Positions 25,989-34,049 of a stretch of 64,000 bases of DNA are shown here, piece by piece (position 1 is the first letter of the stretch; the number at the start of each line of letters is the position of its first letter). The DNA is from Nitratireductor sp. XY-223 (lineage in GTDB: Bacteria; Pseudomonadota; Alphaproteobacteria; Rhizobiales; Rhizobiaceae), in assembly GCF_004959855.1 (NCBI RefSeq), contig NZ_SPNT01000005.1, positions 62,001-126,000 on the forward strand, in the 5' to 3' direction. A program made the translations under genes and the position numbers. The notes under the pieces were generated by a model. That model was not told the origin of the DNA. It made no database searches and was given only the letters and a program-made list of their open reading frames with translations.

Positions 25989-26765
25989 TTAGCCGCCGAG
26001 CTTGAGATTGTTGATGGCGATCATCAGGTCGGGGGAGATGTCCCTCGACGTTGAGGTTGAAAGCAGGGAGGCCGCATTCAGCGTGGTGGACGGATTGCTG
26101 ATTTCCCATAGGCTGGTGAAGCGCTGCATCAGCTCGCCGAGTTTCTGTGGATCCTGGAAATCCTCGAAATTCAGATTGGCCTCGAAAAAGTCCGCCTGCA
26201 TATCGATGTCTGTATAGGCATATTCATCAGGCAGGCTGAGCAGGGTGCGCGCGACGGTCGAAAGCGCGGTATCGGAGAGGATCTCGTAGGCATTGCTGAG
26301 CGTGGGCGCCATGCGCTCGAAATAAAGCGCAAGACGCACGCCCTCATTGCTGTTGCCCGCGTCTTCCTCCAGCGTCTGGCGCATGTATTTGTCGACCGTT
26401 CCCTGCTGGGCCACGGTGAAGATCGTCGCCGTTTCGCCGTGCCGGGCGAAATTGAAAGCCTCGGCCAGGTCCCGATAGCGCGTGTCGGTCAACTGGTTGG
26501 CAAAAGCCTCGGAATCGTCGATCCCCTCGGTCAGGACCTTGCGGATGAAGGCCTTGGCGTAGGACATCTCCTCAAGGCCATGCGCCTTGAGCGCATAATT
26601 GTAGATGCGGCTGTCGGCCATGAATTCGTCGACGGAATCGATGGTTCCGATCGTCGCCAGGTAATATTCGGTCTCGCGGGCGACGATGGGCTGTTCACCG
26701 ACCAGTTCGATGGAACGGTCCAGATTGTTGGCAATGTTCAGGTAGCTGGTGTAGGTGGTTACCAT
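25989..26765 (-). CDS. DUF1217 flagellar-locus protein
   Basis: A 258-residue protein of the DUF1217 family, recognisable from repeated DxxExFxxDxRI-like helices (TIDSVDEFMADSRIYNYALKAHGLEEMSYAKAFIRKVLTEG). DUF1217 genes sit next to flgF in rhizobia and relatives, and some contain several copies of the unit; here there is one. No signal peptide or membrane helix. Function unproven; helical content and position suggest a secreted or structural flagellar component. First gene of the flgF-to-fliP operon, with the shared promoter element 65 bases upstream. Confidence 0.8.
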   Translation of the reverse strand: MVTTYTSYLNIANNLDRSIELVGEQPIVARETEYYLATIGTIDSVDEFMADSRIYNYALKAHGLEEMSYAKAFIRKVLTEGIDDSEAFANQLTDTRYRDLAEAFNFARHGETATIFTVAQQGTVDKYMRQTLEEDAGNSNEGVRLALYFERMAPTLSNAYEILSDTALSTVARTLLSLPDEYAYTDIDMQADFFEANLNFEDFQDPQKLGELMQRFTSLWEISNPSTTLNAASLLSTSTSRDISPDLMIAINNLKLGG

Positions 26766-26829
26766 CGTGCTCTCGTCGTTTGAAATCGGCGCAGGCCGCC
26801 AAGTTCCCTTCTTTTGCCGGAGCCGAAAC

Positions 26830-26851
26830 TACGGTTGCAGCCTTGTGCGAA
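26830..26851 (-). promoter_or_regulatory. Shared flagellar promoter element, DUF1217-flgF operon
   Basis: Reverse-strand TTCGCACAAG (26851-26842), ten bases, then TA (26831-26830), 65 bases before the start at 26765. It faces away from the motA copy in the same 188-base divergent spacer. Confidence 0.6.
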
Positions 26852-26890
26852 GCTTTCGCAGGGCGGCCCGCGCATCATGCGAGGTCAAGC

Positions 26891-26912
26891 TTCACGCAAG
26901 CCAGAGCACGTA
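26891..26912 (+). promoter_or_regulatory. Shared flagellar promoter element, motA operon
   Basis: Plus-strand TTCACGCAAG (26891-26900), ten bases, then TA (26911-26912), 42 bases before motA. It is the only copy on the plus strand and drives the only plus-strand flagellar operon, which argues that the element is directional and real. Confidence 0.6.
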
Positions 26913-26953
26913 CCTCTAGCGCGACGTTACATTGAACAGAGTCGTGCCCGCTC

Positions 26954-27832
26954 ATGAACATCATCATCGGACTTGTCGTTACCTTTGGCTGCATCCTCGG
27001 CGGCTATATGGCCATGGGCGGTTATATCGGCGTTCTGATGCAGCCCTATGAGCTTCTGATCATCGGCGGTGCGGCTCTGGGCAGCTTCCTGGTCGCCAAT
27101 CCGATGAAGATTATCAAGGATTCCGGAAGGGCGATCTGGGAGGCATTCAAATTCGCTGTCCCAAAGGAGCGCGACTATCTCGACACCCTGGCGGTGCTCT
27201 ACGGCCTGATGCGCGACCTTCGGTCAAAGTCACGCAACGAGATCGAGGCCCATATCGACAATCCGGAGGAATCCAGCATCTTCCAGACGGCACCGTCGGT
27301 GCTCGCCAACCACGAGCTGACGGCATTCATCTGCGACTATGTCCGGCTGATCATTATCGGCAACGCCCGGCCGCACGAAATCGAGGCGCTGATGGACGAG
27401 GAAATCCAGACGATTGAGCATGACAAGCTGAAATCCTACCAGGCCATACTGACCGTTTCCGATGCATGTCCTGCCATCGGCATCATTGCGGCGGTCCTCG
27501 GTGTCATCAAGGCGATGGGCGCGATCGACCAGTCGCCGGAAATCCTCGGCGCCCTGATCGGCGCCGCTCTGGTCGGGACGTTTCTCGGCATTTTCCTGTC
27601 CTATTCCATACTCGGGCCGATCGCCGCACAGATCAAGCTGGTGCGCGAGAAGCAGAACCGCCTCTACGTCATCGTCAAGCAGACACTGCTTGCCTATATG
27701 AACGGCTCGGTTCCGCAGGTGGCGCTCGAACACGGCCGCAAGACCATCTCCTCCTACGAGCGCCCGTCGATCGACGCGGTGGAACAGGAAATGATGAATG
27801 CCGGAAACGGTGGCGAAGCGAAAGCGGCCTGA
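26954..27832 (+). CDS. motA: Flagellar stator protein MotA
   Basis: A 292-residue protein with four membrane helices (about 1-22, 33-52, 170-190, 202-225). Conserved cytoplasmic charges lie in the loop [30 protein letters not shown], and the proline region is [31 protein letters not shown]. It forms the proton channel with MotB. First gene of the plus-strand operon motA-fliM-fliN-fliG-flhB, diverging from the flgF operon. Confidence 0.96.
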   Translation: MNIIIGLVVTFGCILGGYMAMGGYIGVLMQPYELLIIGGAALGSFLVANPMKIIKDSGRAIWEAFKFAVPKERDYLDTLAVLYGLMRDLRSKSRNEIEAHIDNPEESSIFQTAPSVLANHELTAFICDYVRLIIIGNARPHEIEALMDEEIQTIEHDKLKSYQAILTVSDACPAIGIIAAVLGVIKAMGAIDQSPEILGALIGAALVGTFLGIFLSYSILGPIAAQIKLVREKQNRLYVIVKQTLLAYMNGSVPQVALEHGRKTISSYERPSIDAVEQEMMNAGNGGEAKAA

Positions 27833-27836
27833 GTTT

Positions 27837-28781
27837 ATGAGCGACGGTCCATCAACAGCCATCAAGAGCCTGGACGCGGCGCTCCTGCAGCGCATGACAG
27901 GACAGTCCGGCGACCGGGAAACGCTGGAGACGCAATGCCTGATGCTGGCGGAGATGACCGGTCTTTCGCTGGCGCTCAATGCCGGGAAGGCCATCGGAGA
28001 GCCGGTCGATGTCGAATTCGACAGTTTCAACGCCGGTCCCCGGTCGCAACTGCTTGCCGAGTTCGACGTCAACTCGGTTGTCTGCCCGGCCTATATTGAC
28101 GGATGGTGCGACGACATTACGCTCGCCGCCAACACGGTTTTCGTCATCGCCGTCATGGAATGCATGCTTGGCGGCGCGATTCCCGAGGGAAAGAAGTTAA
28201 AGCCGCGCGCGCTGTCCGACATCGAACTCGATGTATCATCGATCCTGTTCGCGCAATTTGCCGAGAGCCTGAAATCCGCGATCGCGGACCCGCAGCCCAA
28301 GGCGGCAACCGCCGGCCAGGCGACGCAGGAACAGCCGGAGCCGGAAGAGGGCACCGAAGACACGCCGTGCGTCATGCTCACATTCCAGCTGCGCCTCGGT
28401 TCGGTGGAAGCGCCGTTCCTGGTGGTCCTGCCGCAACGGCCGCTGCTGAAATCGAGAATCGCCGAGCGCGAGGACGGCAAGCCCGCAAAACCGGAGCGCC
28501 CCAGCTGGGCCAGGCAACTGACGACGCAGGTCAGCCATTCGCATGTGCTGCTGGAAGCGCGCATATCGCTAAACGAGCTGACGCTGGGCGAGGTCGCCCG
28601 TCTGCAGACGGGCGATGTTCTGCCCTTCGACGACGAGGGCGGGGTGCGCACGCTGCTGTCGGCAGGCGGAAAGGAACTTTTCTGGTGCGAGTTCGGCAAG
28701 GCCGGCAACCGGTACACGGTCCGGGTTCAGGAGCCGCATCGCCGTGAGCATGAACTGATTAAGGACATCGCACCGGGGTAA
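27837..28781 (+). CDS. fliM: Flagellar C-ring switch protein FliM
   Basis: A 314-residue protein when started at 27837 (MSDGPSTAIKSLDAALLQRMTG), 4 bases after the motA stop; the start resembles rhizobial FliM (MSD...LDxALLxxxTG). An upstream in-frame ATG at 27798, inside motA, has a better AGGA site and remains possible. The middle domain (28-180) and the C-terminal SpoA domain (HVLLEARISLNELTLGEVARLQTGDVLPFD) are divergent from enteric FliM, as is normal in rhizobia. It binds CheY-P and sets motor behaviour. Confidence 0.9.
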   Translation: MSDGPSTAIKSLDAALLQRMTGQSGDRETLETQCLMLAEMTGLSLALNAGKAIGEPVDVEFDSFNAGPRSQLLAEFDVNSVVCPAYIDGWCDDITLAANTVFVIAVMECMLGGAIPEGKKLKPRALSDIELDVSSILFAQFAESLKSAIADPQPKAATAGQATQEQPEPEEGTEDTPCVMLTFQLRLGSVEAPFLVVLPQRPLLKSRIAEREDGKPAKPERPSWARQLTTQVSHSHVLLEARISLNELTLGEVARLQTGDVLPFDDEGGVRTLLSAGGKELFWCEFGKAGNRYTVRVQEPHRREHELIKDIAPG

Positions 28782-28840
28782 ACAAAACGGCCGCTGCGGC
28801 GGCCAACGTGGCGAAGGCAACAACCGAAGGACACATGACA

Positions 28841-29389
28841 ATGTCTGACAACAAGGCCATGAAGGAAGACGAAGCGCCGGTCGAGGAGCCGGAGGCGGAA
28901 CTGGACCAGGCCATCGACGATCTGAGAGGCGTTCTCGAGAAGGATGCCGCCGGCACTCTCAACCCGGGCAATGAAGACGAAAACCCCTTTGGTGCAGACA
29001 GCCTTTCCATGGACGACTTTCCCGAAACCGCAAACACAGACACCGATCCCCTGGCGGATGCCGGGGATTTCGGAGCAGATTTTTCGGCACAGCCCGAGGC
29101 GGCTGATATTGGCCAGCCGACGGGGGCAACCGGCAATATACCCAATGCCGACATCATCATGGACATCCCCGTCGACGTTCAGATCGTCCTCGGCAAGACC
29201 CGCATGAAGGTCTCCAGCCTCATGAGCCTCGACGAGGGCGCCACCATCTCGCTGGACCGGAAGATCGGCGAGACCGTCGACATCATGGTCAATGGCCGGA
29301 TGATCGGGCACGGTGAAATCACGGTTCTTGAAGAAGACGAGACGCGCTTCGGCGTGCGGCTGACGGAAATCCTCGGCAGCACAAAATGA
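28841..29389 (+). CDS. fliN: Flagellar C-ring switch protein FliN
   Basis: Started at 28841 (MSDNKAMKEDE; AAGGA 9 bases upstream) it has 182 residues. The first 105 residues are acidic and low-complexity; the C-terminal SpoA domain (IIMDIPVDVQIVLGKTRMKVSSLMSLDEGATISLDRKIGETVDIMVNGRMIGHGEITVLEEDETRFGVRLTEIL) is a textbook FliN. Enteric FliN is shorter because it lacks the acidic arm. Its stop overlaps the fliG start by 4 bases. Confidence 0.94.
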   Translation: MSDNKAMKEDEAPVEEPEAELDQAIDDLRGVLEKDAAGTLNPGNEDENPFGADSLSMDDFPETANTDTDPLADAGDFGADFSAQPEAADIGQPTGATGNIPNADIIMDIPVDVQIVLGKTRMKVSSLMSLDEGATISLDRKIGETVDIMVNGRMIGHGEITVLEEDETRFGVRLTEILGSTK

Positions 29390-30429
29390 TGCAGGAATTC
29401 GAAGATCTGTCCGCCGGCAAGTCCGTCGGCCAAGCCCTGTCCAAACCCCAGAAGGCGGCCGCCATCCTGATCGCCATGGGCAAGCCGGTCGCCGGCAAGC
29501 TTCTGAAGTTCTTCGCTCCTTCCGAGCTGCAGACAATCATCTCCAGCGCGCAGTCGCTGCGCAGCATCCCGCCGAACGAGCTCGAGGACGTCGTCAGCGA
29601 GTTCGAAGACCTGTTCACCGAGGGAACGGGCCTGATGGACAATGCGCAGGCCATGGAGGGTATCCTCGAAGAGGGGCTTGCGCCGGAGGAACTGGAAGGT
29701 CTTCTCGGGCGCAAGGATTCAGGGCGGAGCAGCGACGCGACCATTTGGGACCGGCTGCAGGATGCCGACCCCGCAACCGTCGGCAAGTTCCTGTCAAAGG
29801 AACATCCGCAGACGATCGCCTATGTGGTCTCCATGCTGCCCTCCTCCTTTGCTGCCAAGATCCTGCTCGAGGTCCCCGCAAAGCAGCGCGCCGACATTGT
29901 CCATCGCGCCGTCAACATGAAATCGGTCAATCCGAAGATCTCGGAGATCATCGAGCAGCGTGTATCGGCGATGATCGATGACCTGCAGGGCGAACAGAAC
30001 ACCGAGGCGACCAGCCGTGTTGCGGACCTCATGAACGAGCTGGAAAAACCGGTGGTCGACGCACTGCTCGGCGATCTCGAGTCGATCAGCTCGGAGGATG
30101 TGGCGAAGGTCAAGCCGAAGGTCTTCCTGTTCGACGATATCCTCACCATGCCGCAGCGCAGCCGCGTGATGCTGTTCAACGATATCGGCAGCGAGACGAT
30201 CACCCTAGCGCTGCGCGGGGCCGACGAGGATGTCAAGGAGGCGGTCCTTTCGTCCATCGGGGCACGGCAGCGCCGCATGATCGAGGCGGACCTTTCGGAG
30301 GAAATGCAGAACATCACGACGCGCGACATCGCCGTCGCCCGCCGGGCGATCACCCAGGAGGCGATCCGGCTTGCGTCGCTGGGGCAGATCAGGCTTGTCG
30401 ACGAAGAGCAGGGCGAAGAGGCGGCGTGA
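29386..30429 (+). CDS. fliG: Flagellar C-ring motor switch protein FliG
   Basis: A 347-residue armadillo-repeat protein. Middle-domain EHPQTIAYVVSMLPSSFAAKIL (the EHPQ motif) and the C-terminal torque helix with charged residues (SEDVAKVKPKVFLFDDILTMPQRSRVMLFNDIGSETITLALRGADEDVKEAVLSSIGARQRRMIEADL) are clear. It joins the MS ring to FliM and interacts with MotA. It is followed by a 238-base gap holding an inverted-repeat element, unusual inside this otherwise tight operon. Confidence 0.96.
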   Translation: MMQEFEDLSAGKSVGQALSKPQKAAAILIAMGKPVAGKLLKFFAPSELQTIISSAQSLRSIPPNELEDVVSEFEDLFTEGTGLMDNAQAMEGILEEGLAPEELEGLLGRKDSGRSSDATIWDRLQDADPATVGKFLSKEHPQTIAYVVSMLPSSFAAKILLEVPAKQRADIVHRAVNMKSVNPKISEIIEQRVSAMIDDLQGEQNTEATSRVADLMNELEKPVVDALLGDLESISSEDVAKVKPKVFLFDDILTMPQRSRVMLFNDIGSETITLALRGADEDVKEAVLSSIGARQRRMIEADLSEEMQNITTRDIAVARRAITQEAIRLASLGQIRLVDEEQGEEAA

Positions 30430-30452
30430 CGCCGGCCACGCATCGCGGGACC

Positions 30453-30665
30453 AGAGCAATTCTGAGTTGGATTGGAACATTTGATTTTCCCCACCCTGCA
30501 AAGGAAAGAAGATGTTGAAAACCGACGATGAATGGGCCGGGCGATTTTGCTCCCTGGCGTCGTTGGCTCGCGCTTGTGGTGGGCCCGCACCACGGCGCGC
30601 AATCCGCCTAGCCAGAGACCAAAATCGCCGCGGTCAAATGATCCAATCCAACTCAGAATTGCTCT
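30453..30665. mobile_element. Miniature inverted-repeat transposable element between fliG and flhB
   Basis: A 213-base non-coding element. The outer 32 bases (30453-30484, beginning AGAGCAATTCTGAGTTGGAT) are the reverse complement of the last 32 (30634-30665) with one mismatch. Inside, a second inverted pair (30540-30558 with 30611-30629, 17 of 19 matching) surrounds a central GTGGTG/CACCAC hairpin (30576-30593). No transposase frame is present. No clear target duplication is visible. The right end lies two bases before the flhB ATG, so flhB has no evident Shine-Dalgarno site of its own. Confidence 0.8.
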
Positions 30666-30667
30666 AG

Positions 30668-31744
30668 ATGGCCGAAGAACAGGACCAGGAAAGCAAAACA
30701 GAAGAACCGACGGAGAAGAAGATCCGTGACGCGATCGAGAAGGGCAACATTCCCTTCTCACGCGAGGTGCCGATCTTCGCATCCTCCACCGCTATCCTGG
30801 TGTTCTGCATATTCTTCATGCCGTCGGGCGCCTCCTATGTCGCCGTTTCGCTGGCGGACATCTTCGCCAATTCCTCCCTGCATTCCGTCAGCAGCGGCGA
30901 CGATGTCGTATCGCTGTTTAATCACCTGTTCTGGGAAACCAGCCACCTGCTCCTGCCGGCATTCGCGCTGATGATGAGCTTCGGGATCGCCGCATCCGTC
31001 ATGCAGAACATACCGCGGCCAGCGGTCGAGCGCATCAAGCCGCAATTGTCGCGGCTGTCGATCAGCAAGGGATTTCAACGCCTGTTTGGCGCCCAGGGCC
31101 TGGTCGATTTCGCAAAATCCATCACCAAGATCCTGGTGATCTCGTCCATCATCGGCTTCGCCATGCTGGGCGACTATTTCACGGTCCTGAGCGGCATGTT
31201 CTCGGACCCCGTTACCGTCCCGCGGACCATGGCGCGGCTGGCGGGAAAGGTGTTCGCCATCGTCATGATCGCCACGGCGGTACTGGCCATCGCCGACCTT
31301 TTGTGGACGCGGTACCACTGGCGCCACAAGCTGCGCATGACGCGCCAGGAACTGAAGGATGAAATCAAGCAGTCGGACGGCGACCCGATCGTCAAGGCGA
31401 GGCAGCGCTCGCTTGCCCGGGACCGGGCGCGCAAGCGCATGATCTCGGACGTGCCGAGGGCGACGCTGGTGATTGCCAACCCGACGCACTATGCGGTTGC
31501 GCTACGCTATGTGCGTGAGGAAAGCGACGCGCCCGTCGTGGTCGCCAAGGGGCAAGACCTGGTCGCTCTGAGAATCCGTGAAGTGGCTGAAAACAATGAA
31601 ATTCCGGTATTCGAAGACCCGCCGCTCGCGCGCTCCATTTTTGCACAAGCTTCGGTTGGTAGTGTCATTCCACCGGCCTTCTACAAGGCCGTCGCGGAAC
31701 TGATCCATGTGGTCTACTCGAAATCGCCTGCCAGGATGAACTAG
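30668..31744 (+). CDS. flhB: Flagellar export gate/substrate switch FlhB
   Basis: A 358-residue protein with four membrane helices in the first 210 residues and a cytoplasmic domain with the self-cleavage motif N-P-T-H (about residue 272, [19 protein letters not shown]). It switches export from hook to filament substrates. N-terminus [32 protein letters not shown] is standard. The ATG lies right against the inverted-repeat element, so its translation signals are unusual and may be leaderless or supplied by the element. Confidence 0.95.
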   Translation: MAEEQDQESKTEEPTEKKIRDAIEKGNIPFSREVPIFASSTAILVFCIFFMPSGASYVAVSLADIFANSSLHSVSSGDDVVSLFNHLFWETSHLLLPAFALMMSFGIAASVMQNIPRPAVERIKPQLSRLSISKGFQRLFGAQGLVDFAKSITKILVISSIIGFAMLGDYFTVLSGMFSDPVTVPRTMARLAGKVFAIVMIATAVLAIADLLWTRYHWRHKLRMTRQELKDEIKQSDGDPIVKARQRSLARDRARKRMISDVPRATLVIANPTHYAVALRYVREESDAPVVVAKGQDLVALRIREVAENNEIPVFEDPPLARSIFAQASVGSVIPPAFYKAVAELIHVVYSKSPARMN

Positions 31745-31751
31745 TCCGTTC

Positions 31752-32189
31752 ATGAAGATCTGTCCCTACACACACCAGCGCGAAGAGATCGTCGCTCACG
31801 CCATACGGTCCGTCGCCAGCGAGCTGCGCCTGATCGATGCCGCCGACCTGATCGCCATGCTCCGGCTCGGATGCCACAGCGATCTCGCAGACCTCGTGTC
31901 ATCGGCGGCGGAACTGTTCTTCCAGCCCGGCACGGTCAATTTCGGCGTCGGCGGGGATTACAGTCTCGATTGGGGCACGACGCCGCAGGTCACGCTGGAC
32001 CTGGAGTTGAAGCCGGACGGCATGACGGTATTTGCGCGCCTCACGCTGCTGGAGAGCCACGGCCAGATCGAGATCAACCACATCTCTTTCGACGATCCGT
32101 CGTCGAATCCCGATGAGAATACGGCCCTGCTGGCTGCCAATCTGAAAGCCAGCGCCTTCAACGACTTTCTCCTGCCCCACCCAAACTAG
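31752..32189 (+). CDS. Conserved small protein downstream of flhB, unknown function
   Basis: A 145-residue soluble protein with no recognised domain. The N-terminal helix HQREEIVAHAIRSVASELRLIDAADLIAMLRLG is followed by a beta-rich part (VTLDLELKPDGMTVFARLTLLESHGQIEINHISFDD). A protein of this kind lies after flhB in several rhizobia. It follows flhB after 7 bases and is the last gene of the motA operon, ending 16 bases from the convergent visR. No function is proposed. Confidence 0.75.
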   Translation: MKICPYTHQREEIVAHAIRSVASELRLIDAADLIAMLRLGCHSDLADLVSSAAELFFQPGTVNFGVGGDYSLDWGTTPQVTLDLELKPDGMTVFARLTLLESHGQIEINHISFDDPSSNPDENTALLAANLKASAFNDFLLPHPN

Positions 32190-32205
32190 GGCAGGACAGG
32201 ACTGT

Positions 32206-32967
32206 TCAGCCAATCAGGCCGAGCCTGATCGCCTTGGCGATAGCCTGGATGCGGTTGACTGCATCGAGCTTAGTCGCCGCGAAGCCGAGATAGGCGTTTA
32301 CGGTATGCACCGACAGGGCCAGTTCCTCGGCTATCGCTTCACTCTTGTGACCGTCCGCTGCAAGCTGAAGGCACTGCAATTCGCGGTCATTGAGATTCTG
32401 ATGCGGGGAAATGCGCTGCACGTCCAAGGTCAGCAATTCCCGCATGATGCGGTAGGTATCGCGGTGGAACTCGACCACGCGATCGCCGACCAGATCCAGT
32501 CCGGAGCCGAAGAACAGGGCAAATCCATTGCCCATAATGCCGAGTTTCACGGGAAAACCGACACCGGCAACCGACGTGTCGCCGACGGACAGTTCCTCGA
32601 CGAACGGGCCGCTCGCCGCCGCGCCTTCCTCGCCTTGCCAGGTAAAGGGCAGCAGCGACCATTCCATATGGGCCTCGATGGCCGGACCAATGGTCGCAAG
32701 TGTTTTACGCATCTGCCGGTCGACCGAGCTCAAAACCACAGTAATGCGTTGACTGTTGCTCGATGCGAACCGGTTGACCCGACACACGACGTAACCGTCG
32801 GCGCCGAGGATCATCCTCAGCTCCTGTGCCGCGTCCTCCAACTCCGTCGATCCCTCGGGATCCCGGTCGGATTTCTGTGGCCATGCCTGACAATCCTCGA
32901 GATTGTCATTGACCGATTTTCTAAGTGCCGTCTCCAACGTCTCGCCCCCGTTTTTGACGAACTGCAA
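32206..32967 (-). CDS. visR: LuxR-type motility master regulator VisR
   Basis: A 253-residue regulator: an N-terminal sensory half (residues 1-180, with no recognised autoinducer motif) and a LuxR-type helix-turn-helix at the end (NLNDRELQCLQLAADGHKSEAIAEELALSVHTVNAYLGFAATKLDAVNRIQAIAKAIRLGLIG). In Sinorhizobium VisN and VisR act together at the top of the motility cascade and are adjacent between fliF and flhB, as here. Identification as VisR rather than VisN is from order and length. Confidence 0.88.
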   Translation of the reverse strand: MQFVKNGGETLETALRKSVNDNLEDCQAWPQKSDRDPEGSTELEDAAQELRMILGADGYVVCRVNRFASSNSQRITVVLSSVDRQMRKTLATIGPAIEAHMEWSLLPFTWQGEEGAAASGPFVEELSVGDTSVAGVGFPVKLGIMGNGFALFFGSGLDLVGDRVVEFHRDTYRIMRELLTLDVQRISPHQNLNDRELQCLQLAADGHKSEAIAEELALSVHTVNAYLGFAATKLDAVNRIQAIAKAIRLGLIG

Positions 32968-33003
32968 AATGAACTAATTTACGAAACAAAAGAATGCGTT
33001 TCG

Positions 33004-33033
33004 AAAAAACGAATGCGGATTTTCCGTATCCGC
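33004..33033 (-). terminator. Hairpin with T-run between visN and visR
   Basis: On the reverse strand, GCGGAT/ATCCGC with a 7-base loop (33015-33033) is followed by ATTCGTTTTTTCG (T-run over 33004-33009), the layout of an intrinsic terminator 5 bases past the visN stop. visR would then need its own promoter in the remaining spacer, or readthrough sets a VisN to VisR ratio. Confidence 0.7.
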
Positions 33034-33037
33034 GCCT

Positions 33038-33706
33038 TTAAATGAGATTGTTTCTTACGGCATGGGCAATGGCCTCCGACCTGGTTTTGGTTGACGTTTT
33101 CTTCATGATGCTGGTGATGTAGTTGTTCACCGTGTTGCGGGAAATACCGATGATCAGGGAGATCTCGTCGCTCGTCTTGCCTTCGGCGATCCACGACAGG
33201 CACTCAAGCTCGCGGTCCGTGAGATCCTGAAGCACCTCGACGCCGAAGATATCCTGCTGGTAGTTCGCCAGATGGTAGGCGCAGACCTGCGCGACATCAT
33301 GCAGCCGGCTCTGCGAAAAGATCATCCCGTCGACGAAGCACAGCATCAGCACCATGCGCGCCGGTCCGACATCAAACGGCACAACGCAGAGCTGACGGCT
33401 GAGATGCGGCGGCATCGCGATCGCCTGCGGGCAATCCAGGAACGACGGCAGCATGGCCGAGGTGCAGCGCTCGATTTCGGTGATCTTGAACTGTGCCCTG
33501 ACCAGGATCGAACCGAGCGTCCGCACCAGGTCGAACGGCCAGTTCGCGGACACCGCGAATTCAAGGCTGCCTTCCGAGTAGACGTCCCAGCGGGCAAGCA
33601 TGTAGTTGGCCGCACCCGCGTAGTCGGCAATCAGCTTCAGGCCGTCGGCGATATCGCCGCTCTGGCCTGCAATCTTCACGTCCTCTAGCAACCGTGCCCT
33701 GCTCAT
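33038..33706 (-). CDS. visN: LuxR-type motility master regulator VisN
   Basis: A 222-residue regulator paralogous to VisR. N-terminal ligand-domain-like part (ADGLKLIADYAGAANYMLARWDV) and C-terminal LuxR helix-turn-helix LTDRELECLSWIAEGKTSDEISLIIGISRNTVNNYITSIMKKTSTKTRSEAIAHAVRNNLI. VisN and VisR are thought to form a heteromeric activator of rem/ftcR. It lies between fliF and visR, as in Sinorhizobium, and is slightly shorter than the S. meliloti protein. Confidence 0.88.
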   Translation of the reverse strand: MSRARLLEDVKIAGQSGDIADGLKLIADYAGAANYMLARWDVYSEGSLEFAVSANWPFDLVRTLGSILVRAQFKITEIERCTSAMLPSFLDCPQAIAMPPHLSRQLCVVPFDVGPARMVLMLCFVDGMIFSQSRLHDVAQVCAYHLANYQQDIFGVEVLQDLTDRELECLSWIAEGKTSDEISLIIGISRNTVNNYITSIMKKTSTKTRSEAIAHAVRNNLI

Positions 33707-34049
33707 TCGCTTACTCCCGCAACCGGGGGAGTCGGCACCGCCGAACGCTCTATGAGAGATTTTTCAACGCGCGGAACCGCACAAAAACGTGCACGCTGCC
33801 CGCGACCAATGCCCCTTCGCAACAATTCAATCCCCGTACGCTTCCCGTCGCCCCGAGTGGGATGTCCGGCAATATCGACTCAAAACGGGGTTGCCGAACC
33901 TGGATGAAGCTATCATCCCCCCTGCGTAATCCGAATGGTCACTTCTAGCACTTTACACAATAAGTCAAATGTGACCGCGGTGATTCGTATTCATAAACTG
34001 TGGATACAACCTCGCAGCCATAACCTGCAGTTGTCAATGCCCGTCGACG
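33707..34049. promoter_or_regulatory. visN upstream region / fliF end spacer
   Basis: A 343-base non-coding spacer. It contains a long-gapped inverted repeat, GGTCAC (33937-33942) with GTGACC (33971-33976), and AT-rich sequence to 34010, suited to a promoter for visN. No gene or RNA was recognised, and the six-operon promoter element is absent. Confidence 0.4.
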
